A stretch of DNA of 64,000 bases from Podospora comata (lineage: Eukaryota > Ascomycota > Sordariomycetes > Sordariales > Podosporaceae). This document shows positions 24,724 to 36,096 of the stretch, one piece after another. Both the position numbers and the translations under genes were made by a program. Position 1 is the stretch's first letter. Each line of letters opens with the position of its first letter. Under the pieces are notes generated by a model. That model searched no databases and was not told the DNA's origin. It was given only the letters and a program-made list of their open reading frames with translations. The stretch is from contig CP071499.1 in NCBI GenBank assembly GCA_017354895.1, forward strand, positions 3,596,001-3,660,000, given 5' to 3'.

Positions 24724-27275
24724 ATGACGGTTGCGAGCGACCGCGTGTTGCGCGTCGAGTCGGTCGATGCCCTTGCACAACAGTTGTATCGCCGTTCTCG
24801 GACTGCTGGCCCGGACTTCAGCAAACTGAGCAAGGCTGTTGGCAGTCTCCAAAGGGTCCTCAAGCACCTACGCGACGAGGTCCAGGACGCCGACTCCCTT
24901 CTCAACCAACCGGGATCGGCCAATCATGACGGTCCAAATGGCGTCTATCATGAGGAGCTGAGCAGGCTCGTCCAGGAGAGCGACTACACCATCAAGCAGG
25001 TGAACACGATTATCGAAAAATATGGTGGTGCCAGTGCTGTCTCGAATGGCATGGGAGCCGAGAGCCGGGATTCCTCCAGGACCCCTGATGAAGACCCAAC
25101 CGAAAAGACACTCAAGATTGACCTGGTCAGGGAACGCGTGGTCTCCCAAAAGGCCAAACTTGTCCACTTTCTGGACATGGTGCAGCTACACAACCCATCA
25201 AAGGTGCATTATTCGCTGGTGAAATTAGACAACAACTCGCAGATGGAAGACATCAAGAACAAGGTGGATATCGCTGCCAACCGCTTGTTTCAAAAAAGAC
25301 AAGGTTCACCAGTGGGAGAGCACCAAGAAGAGCTGTGGCAAGAGTTCAAGACCGAGCTCGAAAACGAGGGGTTCTCGTCAGACGTCCTCCGCAACAACAA
25401 GGTATGTTTGGGCTTGCACGTCAAGTCATAACCCAAGTTTTTGAAGCCGTGGACTCACACAGTCAACAGGAAGTCCTTCGGGCATACATACGCGAGCTCG
25501 AATCGCACAAAGCCCCTCAGGACGGAACACCCCCTTCTGTTCGCGGACTGCTCGAATGGGGCACCCAACTGCCAATGGGAGAGCAGGGTGCTTCCTCATC
25601 CTACCCAGTGCCCAACCCGGACCCAAGACCCAACCATGGTGATGCCCCCATTAGTAACGAGGGACGACGACGGATCCCGACCTTGGACACAGAGAAAACC
25701 CTTCAAGTCCATCGACATTTACAACCTCCTGTCATCTCTAACCATTCATCACATCTCAGCTATGACTACTGCACATCATCTGAATCCTCCGACTCCGAGT
25801 CCAGCCCTGTTTCTCAAACAGCCTTGATATCAACGCGAGATATTCTCACCCTTGACTTGTACGAAGCTAACAAGATGCCTGGACGCCTGGGCTCACGCGG
25901 CCCACCACCCAACTACAACCTGTCTCCTGGAACATCGCCAGGAAATCGGTATTTGCCTCCTGGGGTTCAGCCGCTGCAGATCCCTGGAGCAGATGCTATC
26001 TCTTACGATGGCCAGTACTCGAGGCCTCCTCGATACGCTTCGCCATCCTCTCAGTTCCCGCCTCCTTACAACAGAGCCTTGTCCCCAAGTTCATCGACCG
26101 TGACGCCACCGCCTCCCTACACCAGCCAAGTGTCGCTCTCGGCCCCTCATGCCGGGAATGATCTTTCTTATCACCAACATCAGCAGCAACAAGCTCGGCA
26201 GCACAGTAACCTAGCCCCCGATGGTCGAGGCAAACAGATCCCACTGGACGCGACCTGGACCAGAATCAAGCGCAGCCTTGTATCGCCTGTCGTTCTCGAG
26301 AGAGCTGGTGTGCGTTACGAGGCCAGACCGACCTTTGTTGCAGTCCTTGGCAAGCTGTCCCCCGAGCAAATCGCCGAGTATGCCAGACAGACTGCCGAAG
26401 TCCGAAACGCAAGAGGCCCATCCAATGCTCCAAGCGAGATCTATGTACCCCCCAACCGCGCACGCCCTCGAGGATACCCCGAGGGACGAAGGATGCGTGG
26501 AGGCGGAGGTGCAAGAATTCGGAGCAACAACAACCCACCCCAACCGGCGCACTGGGATGATGGCGATTCCTCCGACGATCAACGTGACTACCGCCAGGAG
26601 GCGGCACGCACCAAATACATACCCAGAGGCTACACCCCCGATAAATACCGCCCCGAAGACAAGGGTGCAAGAGCCCACCCCATCATTATCTCGCCCCCTG
26701 ATAGCGGCTACGGCGAAGGCAGTAGGGTCTCACCCTCGGCCACTGTTGAGCCGAAGCCGATCTTGAAACAGAACCACGTCCGGTTCAACGAAGGACCGAG
26801 GGATATCTCTCCCGGCTATTACACGGACCGCTCCCACCGCGAAAAGGGTCGACGCCGTTCTGAGCGGGACAACCAAGACCGAGATGGCAGAGCCAGGGAT
26901 GACCGGTCCGGTGATCGGGACAGTCGAGCTCGCGAGCAGCGTGAACGGGAGCGGGAGCGGGAACGGGAAAAAGAGAGGGACCGGCCTCGCAGGGGTAGTT
27001 CCCGCGACAGGGAGAGGGAGAGGGAGAGGGAACGCGAGTGGGAACGAGACCGGGAGCGGGAGCGCCGCAACCGCCAATACACCGACAGGGACAGAGATAG
27101 GGATCGGTACAGCCGAGAGAACAGTAATGGCAACCGGTACAGAGACAGGTCGAGGGAAGATGATAGGTCGGCTCTGAGGAAGAGCCACTGGAAGGAGACG
27201 GCGGGGGCGATTGGGGTGGGAGGGGCGGCTGCTACGCTGCTGAGTGTTTTGACGGATGCTGTTCAGTATTTGTGA
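24724..27275 (+). CDS. Hypothetical protein: N-terminal helical/coiled-coil region, RE/RD-rich C-terminus
   Basis: Unrecognised conserved-looking protein of 827 residues. Residues about 10-225 are helical with heptad-like stretches (KLSKAVGSLQRVLKHLRDEV; VNTIIEKYGG). The middle is Pro/Ser/Tyr-rich and disordered. Around residues 460-510 there is a possible folded patch (GVRYEARPTFVAVLGKLS). From about 690 comes a dense Arg-Glu/Arg-Asp repeat, as in splicing-associated RE/RD proteins. It ends in a hydrophobic Gly/Ala-rich tail (GAIGVGGAAATLLSVL) that could be a membrane or packing segment. A 68 bp intron (25402-25469, GTATGT donor, CAACAG acceptor) joins NNK to EVLRAYIREL in phase 0. A nuclear RNA-related role is speculation from the RE repeats. 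Confidence 0.75.
25402..25469 (+). other. Intron in the RE-repeat protein gene
   Basis: GTATGT donor and GTCAACAG acceptor, 68 bp. Both flanking exons are whole numbers of codons. Confidence 0.85.
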
Positions 27276-28016
27276 GGAGGACTTGAAGATATACCTATTT
27301 TAATCTTGCTTTTTGTTTTTTTTTTTGTGGGAGGAATTCTTGTGATGAAAATGAAACGATTTGGGAGGTGGATATTAAGGGGAGGCATTTGAAAATCCGA
27401 GGGTAATTTCACGGAGGTTGTTGACATTGCTTGTTTATGATTTTCCTTTGTTCATAAGGTTGGTTTTGTGATGGTTTAGATTTAAATAGATACCTCTGGT
27501 GGGATGGCAGAGGGCTGAGGAACTGCTTCGGAAGTAACGGGGGACAACTGCGAAGTCAGGAGGATACTCATCACGGAAAAGGATAAAGTGTGGCAAGCAA
27601 ATGGGAGGACATCTGGAAAGAAACAGGGCACCAAAGATACCCATTTATTTTAGTTTTATGTTTACTCAACAATAATACACCTACAAGTCTGTGTTTCGCA
27701 TCACAAACATCCCTCATAATCTGCTTGGTTCTTCTAACCACCCTGAAAAGCGTAATAGATGTCCTTTGAGGTTCGTTGGGGATCTCATGTTGATCATCTC
27801 ATTAATGCTGGCTTTATCTGCTATATATCCTGCTTTTGGCCTTCCCCAACATAAATCCATATTTCCCAATCCTACCATCGTGTAGCCCAACGTATCTCTA
27901 TACATAATCTCACATACATGAGAGCCTAACCTTCCTTCCAAGCCCGACATAAACTCCATAACCTGCTTGCTGTGCCTAGCAATATCACAAGAGATGAAAT
28001 AATCAAGATACCTTGT
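27276..28016. other. Convergent 3' intergenic region, AT-rich
   Basis: 741 bp of AT-rich sequence between convergent stop codons, with a T-run near 27310-27326. No gene is seen. Confidence 0.5.
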
Positions 28017-30743
28017 CTACCTTCTCCTCGCAGTCCTCCTCTGCGGCAGAACCCCAGCCCCAGCCCCAGCACTCGAAGCGTTATTGGAAGGCCCATAACC
28101 GCCCAAATCGCCAATCGTGACAAAGCCTTGCTCTGCCGTCAACTTCCCACCCCCCTCCACAGTGCTCCCCGTCAGTTTACCAAGCAACGCCGCCTTTGCC
28201 TTTCTCGACTGCGGATCTTCAAAATGGAGCTGCGAGCTCGACACAAGCGGCCCCTGTGATTTGTCCTTGTCCCCGAGCGAGCCATTTTCTGCATCCTTCT
28301 GCTCGGAGCTGCTAGCTGCCGATATGTTGGACACGGCCGACACATTGGAGATGGCCCTGCCCAAGATCTCTCTCTTGCGTCTCTTGGCTTGGGGCTGCTG
28401 CCTGTCACCTTCCATGGAGGACAACCGGTCAGCCGTGAGTCCGGCACTCTCTGACCCGGCGGCGATGACTGTGCTGGTTGTCCTCTTGAGAAGGGCGGAT
28501 GTTAGCTTTTCTGAAAGAGCGATACGCTCCTGTTCTGCACGCATTGCCCGCAACTTTTCTGCGTTGTCTTTGCGTGCTTCCACCTCGGGTATAGAATGGA
28601 GGGGAGAGGCCGTGTCTGCTGACTGCCCGGCATCGCCATCGGTGGCCTCAGAATCGGCCACTTCGGAGCGTGTACGGCTAAGGGGTTTGTGAGTTTCTGG
28701 TGCCTGTCCGGATCGCGAAGAAGCCGAGGAGGAGGAAGAGGGCCTATTCAGACAGTTGGGTAAGGCTTCCGAGAGAGGCGCTCTGGGTGTCTCATTGGAG
28801 GGGGTTTTGGTAGATTCGCTGGGAGCATGGTGAGTGGGTGCTGTTTCAAAGTGTGTATTGGCCGTCGTCAAGAAGGAGTCTTCTGGCGCCATTCTCTTTT
28901 TAGGCGGTTTAGCGACTGTGTCCGTCTTCTCAGGGGCAAAAGCTGACGCATCGATATCTGAGCGACGTGTAGGCTTGGTCGTGGCAGTTGACTTGGACAA
29001 CAAGTCCTTGTCTACCGTGTCTCTTGCTGCTTGCTTGGGCTTCTGCCTGCCCTTCGTGGCCTCGGGAGTCTCATGTGCCATGGTGTGCTTTGGGCCCTGC
29101 AAATCCTGCTGCTTTAGCTCTGGAAATAGGAAGTCCCGGATAGGAACAATAGAGCCTGTAGATATGCATTTCCACAACCAACCGGCATTCACAACAGGTA
29201 TTTTCCACTCCAACGCAAGCTTCAACTTCTGCGGCCTGATCCCAGAGAGCGTCGGGCAGACTAATATGGAGATATCGGCAGTGAATCGCTCTTCGTATCT
29301 CGCCCCCAATTGCCTGATGGACTTGTCGATCTGGTTGAGGTCGACGCCAGTGAAGTTGGACGTGCAGATGGAGAGCTTCTCAAAACCCGGAATGGGAAAT
29401 GTTGGGAATGGACGCCCGATGACATGGTCTGCTGGGTGGAAAAAGCGCTTGTTGTGGAGGCATTTCTCGATATAAAATTCGGTAATGATGCTGACGTTCT
29501 CGGGTACTTTTGGCTGTATCTCGGGAGGAGAGTCCTGCGGTATAATAAAGAACCGATGTGCCATCTGAGCACCAGATGCCGAGGAAACTTCTTCTAGAGA
29601 ATGGCATATCATGCCCCCCAAAGAGGCCACAGTGTTGAGAAGCATCTCGGTCTTTTTGGCCGAGAACCCATGGATGAAGAAGCAACATGAGGCGAACACG
29701 CCGCTTTCATCGGGGCGACCGAAAGACGAGAGCTTTGAGCCTTGGGTGTCCATTGACTTCGTGGGATTTGGGCCTGAAAGTGATGGTTGTGTGACATGCT
29801 GAAAAGACGGTGAGGGAGCAGGTTGTTGCGGGGCGGTCTCGAAAGGTTCGGCGGTCTCGGGCTGTGGCGGCTTGCCCATGCCTAAAATGTCCCCCCAAAG
29901 GTTATCTCTCTGACTATTAAGCTTCATACTGGCAGCCTTGCGCAGCTTTCGCTTTCCATCCTCCTGGGCGGCGGCATTTTCTCTCAACCGCTTTCCCATA
30001 GCAGCGTGCTGTGCCCGTTCCTTGTTCCAAGCACCGACACCCCTTTCTTCCGGAGGCAACACAGGGTCGTAGTACCTCTCATCCAAGATCATGCCTCGTT
30101 CGACACTGTCTCTGACCCACTCGACCGACACGGTCTGTTGTCCCCATCTCTTGGAGGCGTAATATTTCTTGCCTTCGGGTTTCTGGGCAATCAGGTGCGT
30201 GACGTCCTTGACGAGATCGCCAGTGTAGCGCCCGCCGTTGGCTTCGATCAAATTTGCGATTTCCTGACGGGCGGCGGGGTCCTCGATGCCAGTTGTGCAA
30301 CAGAGAAGCTGGCCGCGGGGGTGGTTTGGGTCCATAGTTCCTCCATCCCTCTCGAAGGCGCGCATCTGCCATTGTTTTTCCAGGGCGGCAAAGTCGATCT
30401 CGGCATCCCTCACCCAGAGATCCCGGACGGCCTCGACCCAGGCAGTAGCCATGGGCTTGATGTCGGGGCGCTCTCTGGCGACATGGCGGTACTTTGCGGT
30501 GTCGTAGCTTCCGACGATCAGATGTGTGCATTCGGGGGTGAGGTCATACTTGTGGAGACCTCCCAGTTCGATCGTTTTCGAGGCGATGTCTTCCTACGGT
30601 TGGGGAGCTCTGGTTAGCTGGAACACGGCGTGGTAATGGGTTTGTTGAGTTGAGGTTTTAGTTACCCTGAGGTCGGGCGGGATGCTGGTGCAGCAGATGA
30701 CAACGCCCCGGAAAGGTTGAGCTGGGTCGAAGCCGGCCTCCAT
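28017..30743 (-). CDS. rad4: BRCT-repeat scaffold, Rad4/Dpb11/TopBP1 family
   Basis: Predicted nuclear scaffold for replication initiation and the DNA-damage checkpoint, 884 residues. It binds phosphorylated partners through BRCT pairs. BRCT1 (about 10-100: FRGVVICCTSIPPDLR, then GGLHKYDLTPECTHLIVGS) and BRCT2 (about 115-210: GQLLCCTTGI, then GGRYTGDLVKDVTHLIAQ, then VSVEWVRDSVERG) are clear. A second pair lies near 325-535 (FFIHGFSAKKTEMLLNTV; LSICTSNFTGVDLNQIDKSI; VVNAGWLWKCISTG). The C-terminal third is Ser/Thr-rich and disordered, with basic clusters. The first 26 codons are in a separate exon: intron 30594-30665 (72 bp, GTAACT donor, ACTAAC branch, CGTAG acceptor), in phase 0. ATG 30743 was chosen because the BRCT begins just after it; the frame is open a little further upstream. 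It lies just downstream of the Nudix gene on the same strand. Confidence 0.9.
30594..30665 (-). other. Intron of rad4/dpb11-like gene
   Basis: GTAACT donor, CTAAC branch and CCGTAG acceptor. Phase 0, joining PPDLR to EDIASKTIEL. Confidence 0.85.
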
Positions 30744-30913
30744 TGGATCTTTGTGTTTACCCGGCGAGCATGAGCATGAGGCTGCGTGAACGACGACAGA
30801 ATATCTGGGACAGTCGCGTCGCGTGGGCAGCTGACATGTGGGGCACTTTAACATGTGGCTGCTGGCTGATGCGGGAGGATCGAAGAATCATAACAGGGGT
30901 TAGGGTTAAGCTA

Positions 30914-31528
30914 CTATACATCTTTTCTCTTAACTCCTACAAGTTGCTTCCTCTCTCTCCTGATCTTGAACCCAGTCATGATAACTCTATGTTGATCCTT
31001 GGTGGTAAAATCGATGGTCACTTCCTCCCCGTCCCAGTTGACCTTGCCCGCCCGACACTCTTCCTCGGTAGCCCAGAGGAACCGCACATGCTCCTGAGGG
31101 TCAAGTGTCACCACCGGTCTCTCAGATGTGCTTGGGGTTTGCACCTCTGCCTCGAATGTCATCTTCTCTACAGTTCTCCCCCTTCGCGTTAGAAACACAT
31201 CTTTTGATACCAGCTCGACCGCATGTATCATGAGAAGCCCGCTCTCCTCCCACAATTCCCTCGCCAGCCCATGCAAGACAGTCTCATCTTCAACGTCACA
31301 AGCACCGCCGGGAATCTCCCATTTGAGTGGCATCGAGTCGTCTGGGGCGCGCTGGATGAGCAGGATGTGGTCATCGTGCGAAAATACCAGGGCACCGGTT
31401 GCTAGGTGTTTGAGGAGCGGCACATGAGGCCGACGGACCTCGAGGAGGTCGCCAACTGTAACATTGTAGGCGGAGAGGTTTGGTGAAAATGTGAAGGTGA
31501 AGCCTGACGGCGGAGGTGGTGGTGGCAT
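30914..31528 (-). CDS. Nudix hydrolase domain protein
   Basis: Single-exon 204-residue protein of the Nudix superfamily, which hydrolyses a nucleoside diphosphate linked to another group. The Nudix box is at about residues 73-97: EIPGGACDVEDE, then ARELWEESGL, with the metal-binding RExxEE intact. Relative to G-x5-E-x7-RE the glycine is offset by one residue, as seen in several fungal members. Residues 1-40 form a proline-rich start and strand region. Substrate cannot be deduced. Its stop lies 170 bp upstream of the rad4 start on the same strand, and it shares a 501 bp divergent region with the reductase. Confidence 0.85.
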   Translation of the reverse strand: MPPPPPPSGFTFTFSPNLSAYNVTVGDLLEVRRPHVPLLKHLATGALVFSHDDHILLIQRAPDDSMPLKWEIPGGACDVEDETVLHGLARELWEESGLLMIHAVELVSKDVFLTRRGRTVEKMTFEAEVQTPSTSERPVVTLDPQEHVRFLWATEEECRAGKVNWDGEEVTIDFTTKDQHRVIMTGFKIRRERKQLVGVKRKDV

Positions 31529-32029
31529 ACTAGCTGATATGAAGGAGAAGAGGTAAGTTGATAGGTAACAGAGAAAGATGTTGCTTCCAGGCCCCTTTTC
31601 AGTTGAGCCCCACTCTCACCGCCCAAGTCCTCCACAAGGCAACAAGGCAAGGCACATAAGGCACTAATGCATATCACTTCAAGGCAACAAAGCATATGCT
31701 TCTTTTTACATATTGCTCCGTGCTTACTCTGCCCATGCATCGTGAGGAAACCTCATACTCAGTTTGCTGAGTAATGCACAAGCACCATGGGCTTAGCTTT
31801 CTCCTGAACCCCTCGGAGAAGTGATGGCTGGACTTGGTCTCACATCGGTATACGAACCTGAAATCGACAGCTTCATGTAGGTCACACAGCACCGATTAGT
31901 CACGACCAAATTTTGGCTGCTTGTGAAAGACATATAAAAGTTACCCAGTGAAGCAATATCTGGAGCACTCACTCGTCTGCTCAGTGACACTTACCTTGGA
32001 AAACTCACGATTCACCTTCCCCTGACGCA
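31529..32029. promoter_or_regulatory. Divergent promoter region between Nudix and reductase genes
   Basis: 501 bp between two divergent start codons. A good TATA-like box TATAAAA lies at 31933-31939 on the plus strand, about 91 bp before the reductase ATG. No clear element was found for the Nudix direction. Confidence 0.5.
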
Positions 32030-33058
32030 ATGTCTTGGCTACCACTGTCAATGAAGACTCTTCTCCAACTGTCGCCTCATTCTCCTTCCCTTACCCTCAC
32101 CACCTCACCGCTGCCCGTACCTTCTCACCCTTCTGACGTGCTCATCAAAGTATACACTACCGCGCCCTGCAAAGGCGAGCTCACCTGGGCTGCCGCATTC
32201 CCAGATGTGATCCCCTCCACCAAAACCCCCGTGCCCTCTCAAGATCTCGCAGGTGTCATTGTCTCCTTGCCCCCCGCATACACCGGAGGGTTCAAGCCAG
32301 GGGACAAAGTCTACTGCCGAATCGAGGCGACCCGTCCCGGTGCGGCCCGCGAATACGCACTTGCCCGTCTTTCAGAGCTGGCATTGATACCAGAGAACTT
32401 GGGATGGATCCGGGCAGCTGCAACGCCCTTGAGCTCGTTGACCGCTTGGCAAGCCTTGTTTACACATGGTGGCCTGAATAAAGAAGGCCTTCTTGAAGGA
32501 AAATATCCTGCGAGAGAGGATAACGCAAAGAAACGAGTGCTCATTACGGGGGCGACTGGTGGTGTTGGCAGTTGGGCGGTACAGCTTGCTGCTCTGGCGG
32601 GATGCGAAGTGGTAGGGCTCTGTGGACCGAATAAAATTGCCCACGTGAAGGAATTGGGAGCAAGTGAGGTGGTGAACTATAAGGAAACTTCTCTTCGGCA
32701 ATGGGCGTCGCCTGAAAGGGAGGTTGACGTCGTTTTGGACATGGTTGGAGGGAAGACGTTGGAGGGCTGTTGGTTCGCTATCAAAGATCAGGGCAAGATG
32801 GTCAGTATCTGCGCTCCTCCTGAAAGTGCTAGGCCAAGCCATCTTGTTGGAAAGGAGGGCGTGAAAAGCAATTTCTTCATCGTTGAGCCTCTTGGGGAAG
32901 ACTTGACGGAGATTGGACAACTGATCGAGGCAGGCAAAGTCAGGCCGACGGTGGATAGCGTTTGGTCGTTTGAGGAATACGGGCCGGCCTTTGAGAGGTT
33001 GGAGAGCGGGCAGACGACGGGAAAAGTTGTCCTTCGAGTTGCTGACTTTGACGAGTGA
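32030..33058 (+). CDS. Medium-chain dehydrogenase/reductase, zinc-free quinone-oxidoreductase-like
   Basis: Single-exon 342-residue NADPH-dependent oxidoreductase of the MDR superfamily, enoyl-reductase/quinone-reductase branch. The N-terminal GroES-like fold is visible (DVLIKVYTTAPCKGELTWA; PSQDLAGVIVSLPP; FKPGDKVYCRI). The Rossmann fold has the nucleotide motif GATGGVGSWAVQLA near residues 172-185 and HVKELGASEVVNYKE. The C-terminus has ADH_zinc_N_2-type sequence (VDVVLDMVGG; SVWSFEEYGPAFERLESG, then GKVVLRV). The Cys residues of the structural zinc site are absent. A second Met eight codons in could also be the start. Cytosolic; the substrate is unknown. Confidence 0.87.
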   Translation: MSWLPLSMKTLLQLSPHSPSLTLTTSPLPVPSHPSDVLIKVYTTAPCKGELTWAAAFPDVIPSTKTPVPSQDLAGVIVSLPPAYTGGFKPGDKVYCRIEATRPGAAREYALARLSELALIPENLGWIRAAATPLSSLTAWQALFTHGGLNKEGLLEGKYPAREDNAKKRVLITGATGGVGSWAVQLAALAGCEVVGLCGPNKIAHVKELGASEVVNYKETSLRQWASPEREVDVVLDMVGGKTLEGCWFAIKDQGKMVSICAPPESARPSHLVGKEGVKSNFFIVEPLGEDLTEIGQLIEAGKVRPTVDSVWSFEEYGPAFERLESGQTTGKVVLRVADFDE

Positions 33059-34028
33059 CTGATAACATGGCTGTGTACGGAGTAGGTAGTGTAGCTATGT
33101 ATTGTGAATGATCAGGGCAATGTGGGAATGTTTCCGGTTTGATGTTTTGTGGGGTGTGCAGGGAGCAGGGATGTGATTGGCCCAGGCCTTGTCCCCTGAG
33201 ACGTTGGGGGTTTGCAGACCCCTGTCTCCAAGAAACCTTATTCAGAGACGCAGGGTCCTCGCTGCGACATGATCCCCTCAAGTGTTTGATCACCCTCATT
33301 GTCACAGCTTGAGAGATCCGACTGCCGCTGACAGCCATCGAGAGCACCATGGCATTGACCAAGTCGGCATTCTCGCCCTGTCTCCGTCAAGCGCTAGTCC
33401 TCCGTCGGCCATCAATTGCTCACTGAGCCTCACCACCAGCCTCATGTTGAGGCTGGAGTGTAGCTGTTGTGTAGCTACAGGCCCCTGGTCCTCGACACCT
33501 CCTGATCTTCTTCCAGAGAGCTCCCATGTGCGTGTCCACCCAGCAAGTTGTGGGATGAGACATTACAACCGCACAGGGTCGTACCGAGCGTACTCGCACA
33601 CAGACACCCTTTCCCCAGCTCTCTTCTTGTTTCACACCACCTAATTCTCCTTCTTTGCCATTTACCTTGGTTTCTACTCGACACTGACCACTGTGTGGTG
33701 CTTTGTTGCTTCTCTCCTGCCTTTCCTTTCCTTTCCTTTCTTTCTCTTTTGCCTTGCTGTGCCTCTAAGAGCCCAATCTTTCTTTCTGTTTTGTTCTTGC
33801 CCTAGGCGTATTGGTGCGGTCCAGAGCCGCCGGCGAGCTTGGGAACTTGGTCTCGATACCTTCTTTTGGTACCTTCATTTCTGTGTTTTTATACCTCTTT
33901 TTCTCGCGGAACCGGCCGGCCGTTTTTATAGTCACATACCCCTCTGGAATTCGCCTGGTGTGTCAACCTCATATCGTTGCCGATGCAGACGCCATCGTGG
34001 TAGTCCGCCGACACCATACTCGCCAGCA
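33059..34028. other. Intergenic region and leader of the aspartic protease gene
   Basis: 970 bp with no supported gene. It contains a pyrimidine-rich block with four perfect CTTTC repeats (33721-33740), then a long CT-rich leader. Confidence 0.45.
33721..33740 (+). repeat. Pentanucleotide CTTTC repeat, four units
   Basis: Four exact tandem CTTTC units inside the pyrimidine-rich leader upstream of the yapsin-like gene. Confidence 0.85.
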
Positions 34029-35714
34029 ATGGCATTTTCCTTGCTCCTTTCCGCATCCGTATTGCTCCTCTCCTCGACTTTTGGCGGCCATGCGGTAGCT
34101 TCCTCCTTGCCATTCACAAACACCACGATACCACCAACAAATGTCTCGATACCGCACACACATGCCCCGATAAAGCTCATAAACTCGTCGGTAATAGCGC
34201 ATGACGACGGCTGTGTTCATCTGCCCATCGTTCACTCAACCAATGCCAACCACTTTTCCAAGAAGCGTGGTGTTCAGCTCCAGTTAGCTAACCGGTCTGA
34301 CATCGCGTACTACGCCCAACGTACATACGCCCTGTGTTCTGTGAGGCGACCGTCGTGAAGCTAACAAGTCTCTAGTGAGCATTGGTACACCACCACAGCC
34401 CGTTTTCGTGCAGTTGGATACAGGATCATTTGAGCTGTGGGTGAATCCAGATTGTACCACCGTCCAGGGCGCCGACGCAGCATTCTGCCAGCAAGTCGGC
34501 CGGTACGATGGCAATACATCTTCGACAGCCAAATCGCTGGGGACCACCAAGACGTTGAAGTATGGCATCGGTACTGCCAACATCACGTATTTTGAAGACA
34601 CCATCACTCTTGCCGGGACAGCCACCGCCCTTCAGGCCGTCCAGTTTGGCGTGGCCACCGCAACAGAAGATACCTTCTCGGGTATTCTGGGTATTGGGTA
34701 TGGGAAGGGCATTGCCACCAAATACAAAAACTTTGTCGATCAGCTTGTTGCCCAGAACGCTATCAGAGCAAAGGCATACACCCTCGCGCTGGGTAGTAAA
34801 GAGGAGAAGGAAGGAGTCATTGTGTTTGGTGGTGTTGACCCCTCGAAATTCGCCGGTCCCTTGGCCAAGCTGCCCATTATTGATGCCAACAACTCACCGG
34901 ACCAAGTGCCTCGTTTCTGGGTCGACATGAATTCGATTGCTATCACGCCACCCAACAACGATACGAAAGTGTACGAGGGCAGCAAGATGCCCGTGTTCCT
35001 GGACTCCGGGTCGACAATGACACTGCTTCCACCCGATCTTGCAGCGACGATCGCGAAGGACTTTGGGGCGGACAAAGAGGATGACAACGGGTTTTACCGC
35101 ATCGACTGTGGTTTGACATTCATGAACGGAACCCTGGACTTCTCCTTCAATGGACTCAAGATCAGAGTCCCGTACAAGGAGATGATCAGAGAGGTACCCA
35201 GCAACCCGCCTGCGTGCTTCTTGGGCATTACACCAAGCAAGAAGTTTACCCTTTTGGGGGACACATTTCTACGGTCTGCTTATGGTATGTTTTCTGTCCG
35301 CCACAGTGTTATACACGGTCACACTAACGGGGTGAGACAGTCGTGTTCGACCTCGAGACAGACTCTATTTGGATGACGCAAGCTACAAGCTGCGGTTCCA
35401 CCCCTGCGGCACTTGGTAGCGTTAACGATCTGTCCATGGTGGTGGGCGCGTGCGGTTTGACAGCTGAACCAGCAGTGACCGTTTCGAGTGCTGGCGGCAC
35501 AACGGCGACCCCAGGTGTTGGTGTTGGTGGTGGTGGTACTGGATTGGATACGAACGGGGCCTCTGCGACAGTCTCCACGGTTGTGGTGCCTGAAACGCCA
35601 CCAGGTGCAACCTCGACAGCAGGGTCACCAGTTACTTCTTCAAGTTCAAGATGTCATCCGATGGCGGTCGCTGCCATGGCTTTTGCCCTCTTGGCCCTGG
35701 CGAACATGGGTTGA
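34029..35714 (+). CDS. Yapsin-like, GPI-anchored aspartic endopeptidase (OpsB-like)
   Basis: Predicted cell-surface pepsin-family (A1) protease, 524 residues after splicing. A signal peptide (about residues 1-24) is followed by a short pro-region with KKR (likely processing site). The catalytic motifs are DTGS at Asp112 and DSGS at Asp307, each in normal context (FVQLDTGSFELWVNP; VFLDSGSTMTLLPP). The C-terminus has a Gly/Val/Ser/Thr-rich stalk and a hydrophobic tail (AVAAMAFALLALANMG), as in GPI-anchored proteins. Introns are 34321-34375 (55 bp) and 35285-35340 (56 bp); the exons sum to 525 codons. Yapsins shed or process cell-wall proteins in yeasts; the target here is unknown. Confidence 0.88.
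34321..34375 (+). other. Intron 1 of the yapsin-like gene
   Basis: GTACAT donor, AGCTAAC branch and TCTAG acceptor. It joins YYAQL to SIGTPPQPVF. Confidence 0.85.
35285..35340 (+). other. Intron 2 of the yapsin-like gene
   Basis: GTATGT donor, ACTAAC branch and AGACAG acceptor. It joins FLRSAY to VVFDLETDSIW. Confidence 0.88.
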
Positions 35715-36096
35715 GAAAATAACCCGTCGAATTTTTGTATATACCCTTTCAACTGTGCCTACTAGAAGGGTGCCTGGCTGATGAAGGAGCCATGGCGCCG
35801 ATTTAATGACATGATACCTACTGGTCTGTCTCCGTCCACGTGTTCCATCAAGTATCTAGTAGAAATGGCCAGGCCGCACCGAGTCACATCTGCTGTACGG
35901 ATACACATATATCTTGGAAGATAGTTATCAGGCTTTGAAAGATACCTAATTTACAGGTTCGAGGGTATAATAAAGTGAATAGGATCACATCATAAGACAT
36001 AAAATTCTTAGTCTACATGCTCTATTACACTCCATCATTAACACGCCTCCTCATTCTTCCCTACAGTGTAAAGTATCGACATCCGCGTCCTTAGAC
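35715..36096. other. Convergent 3' intergenic region
   Basis: AT-rich spacer between convergent stop codons. Nothing else is seen. Confidence 0.5.

Noticed and set aside
30893-30912. Telomere-like GGGTTAGGGTTA
   Set aside because: Only about two units, inside the Nudix-rad4 spacer; not a telomere or interstitial array.
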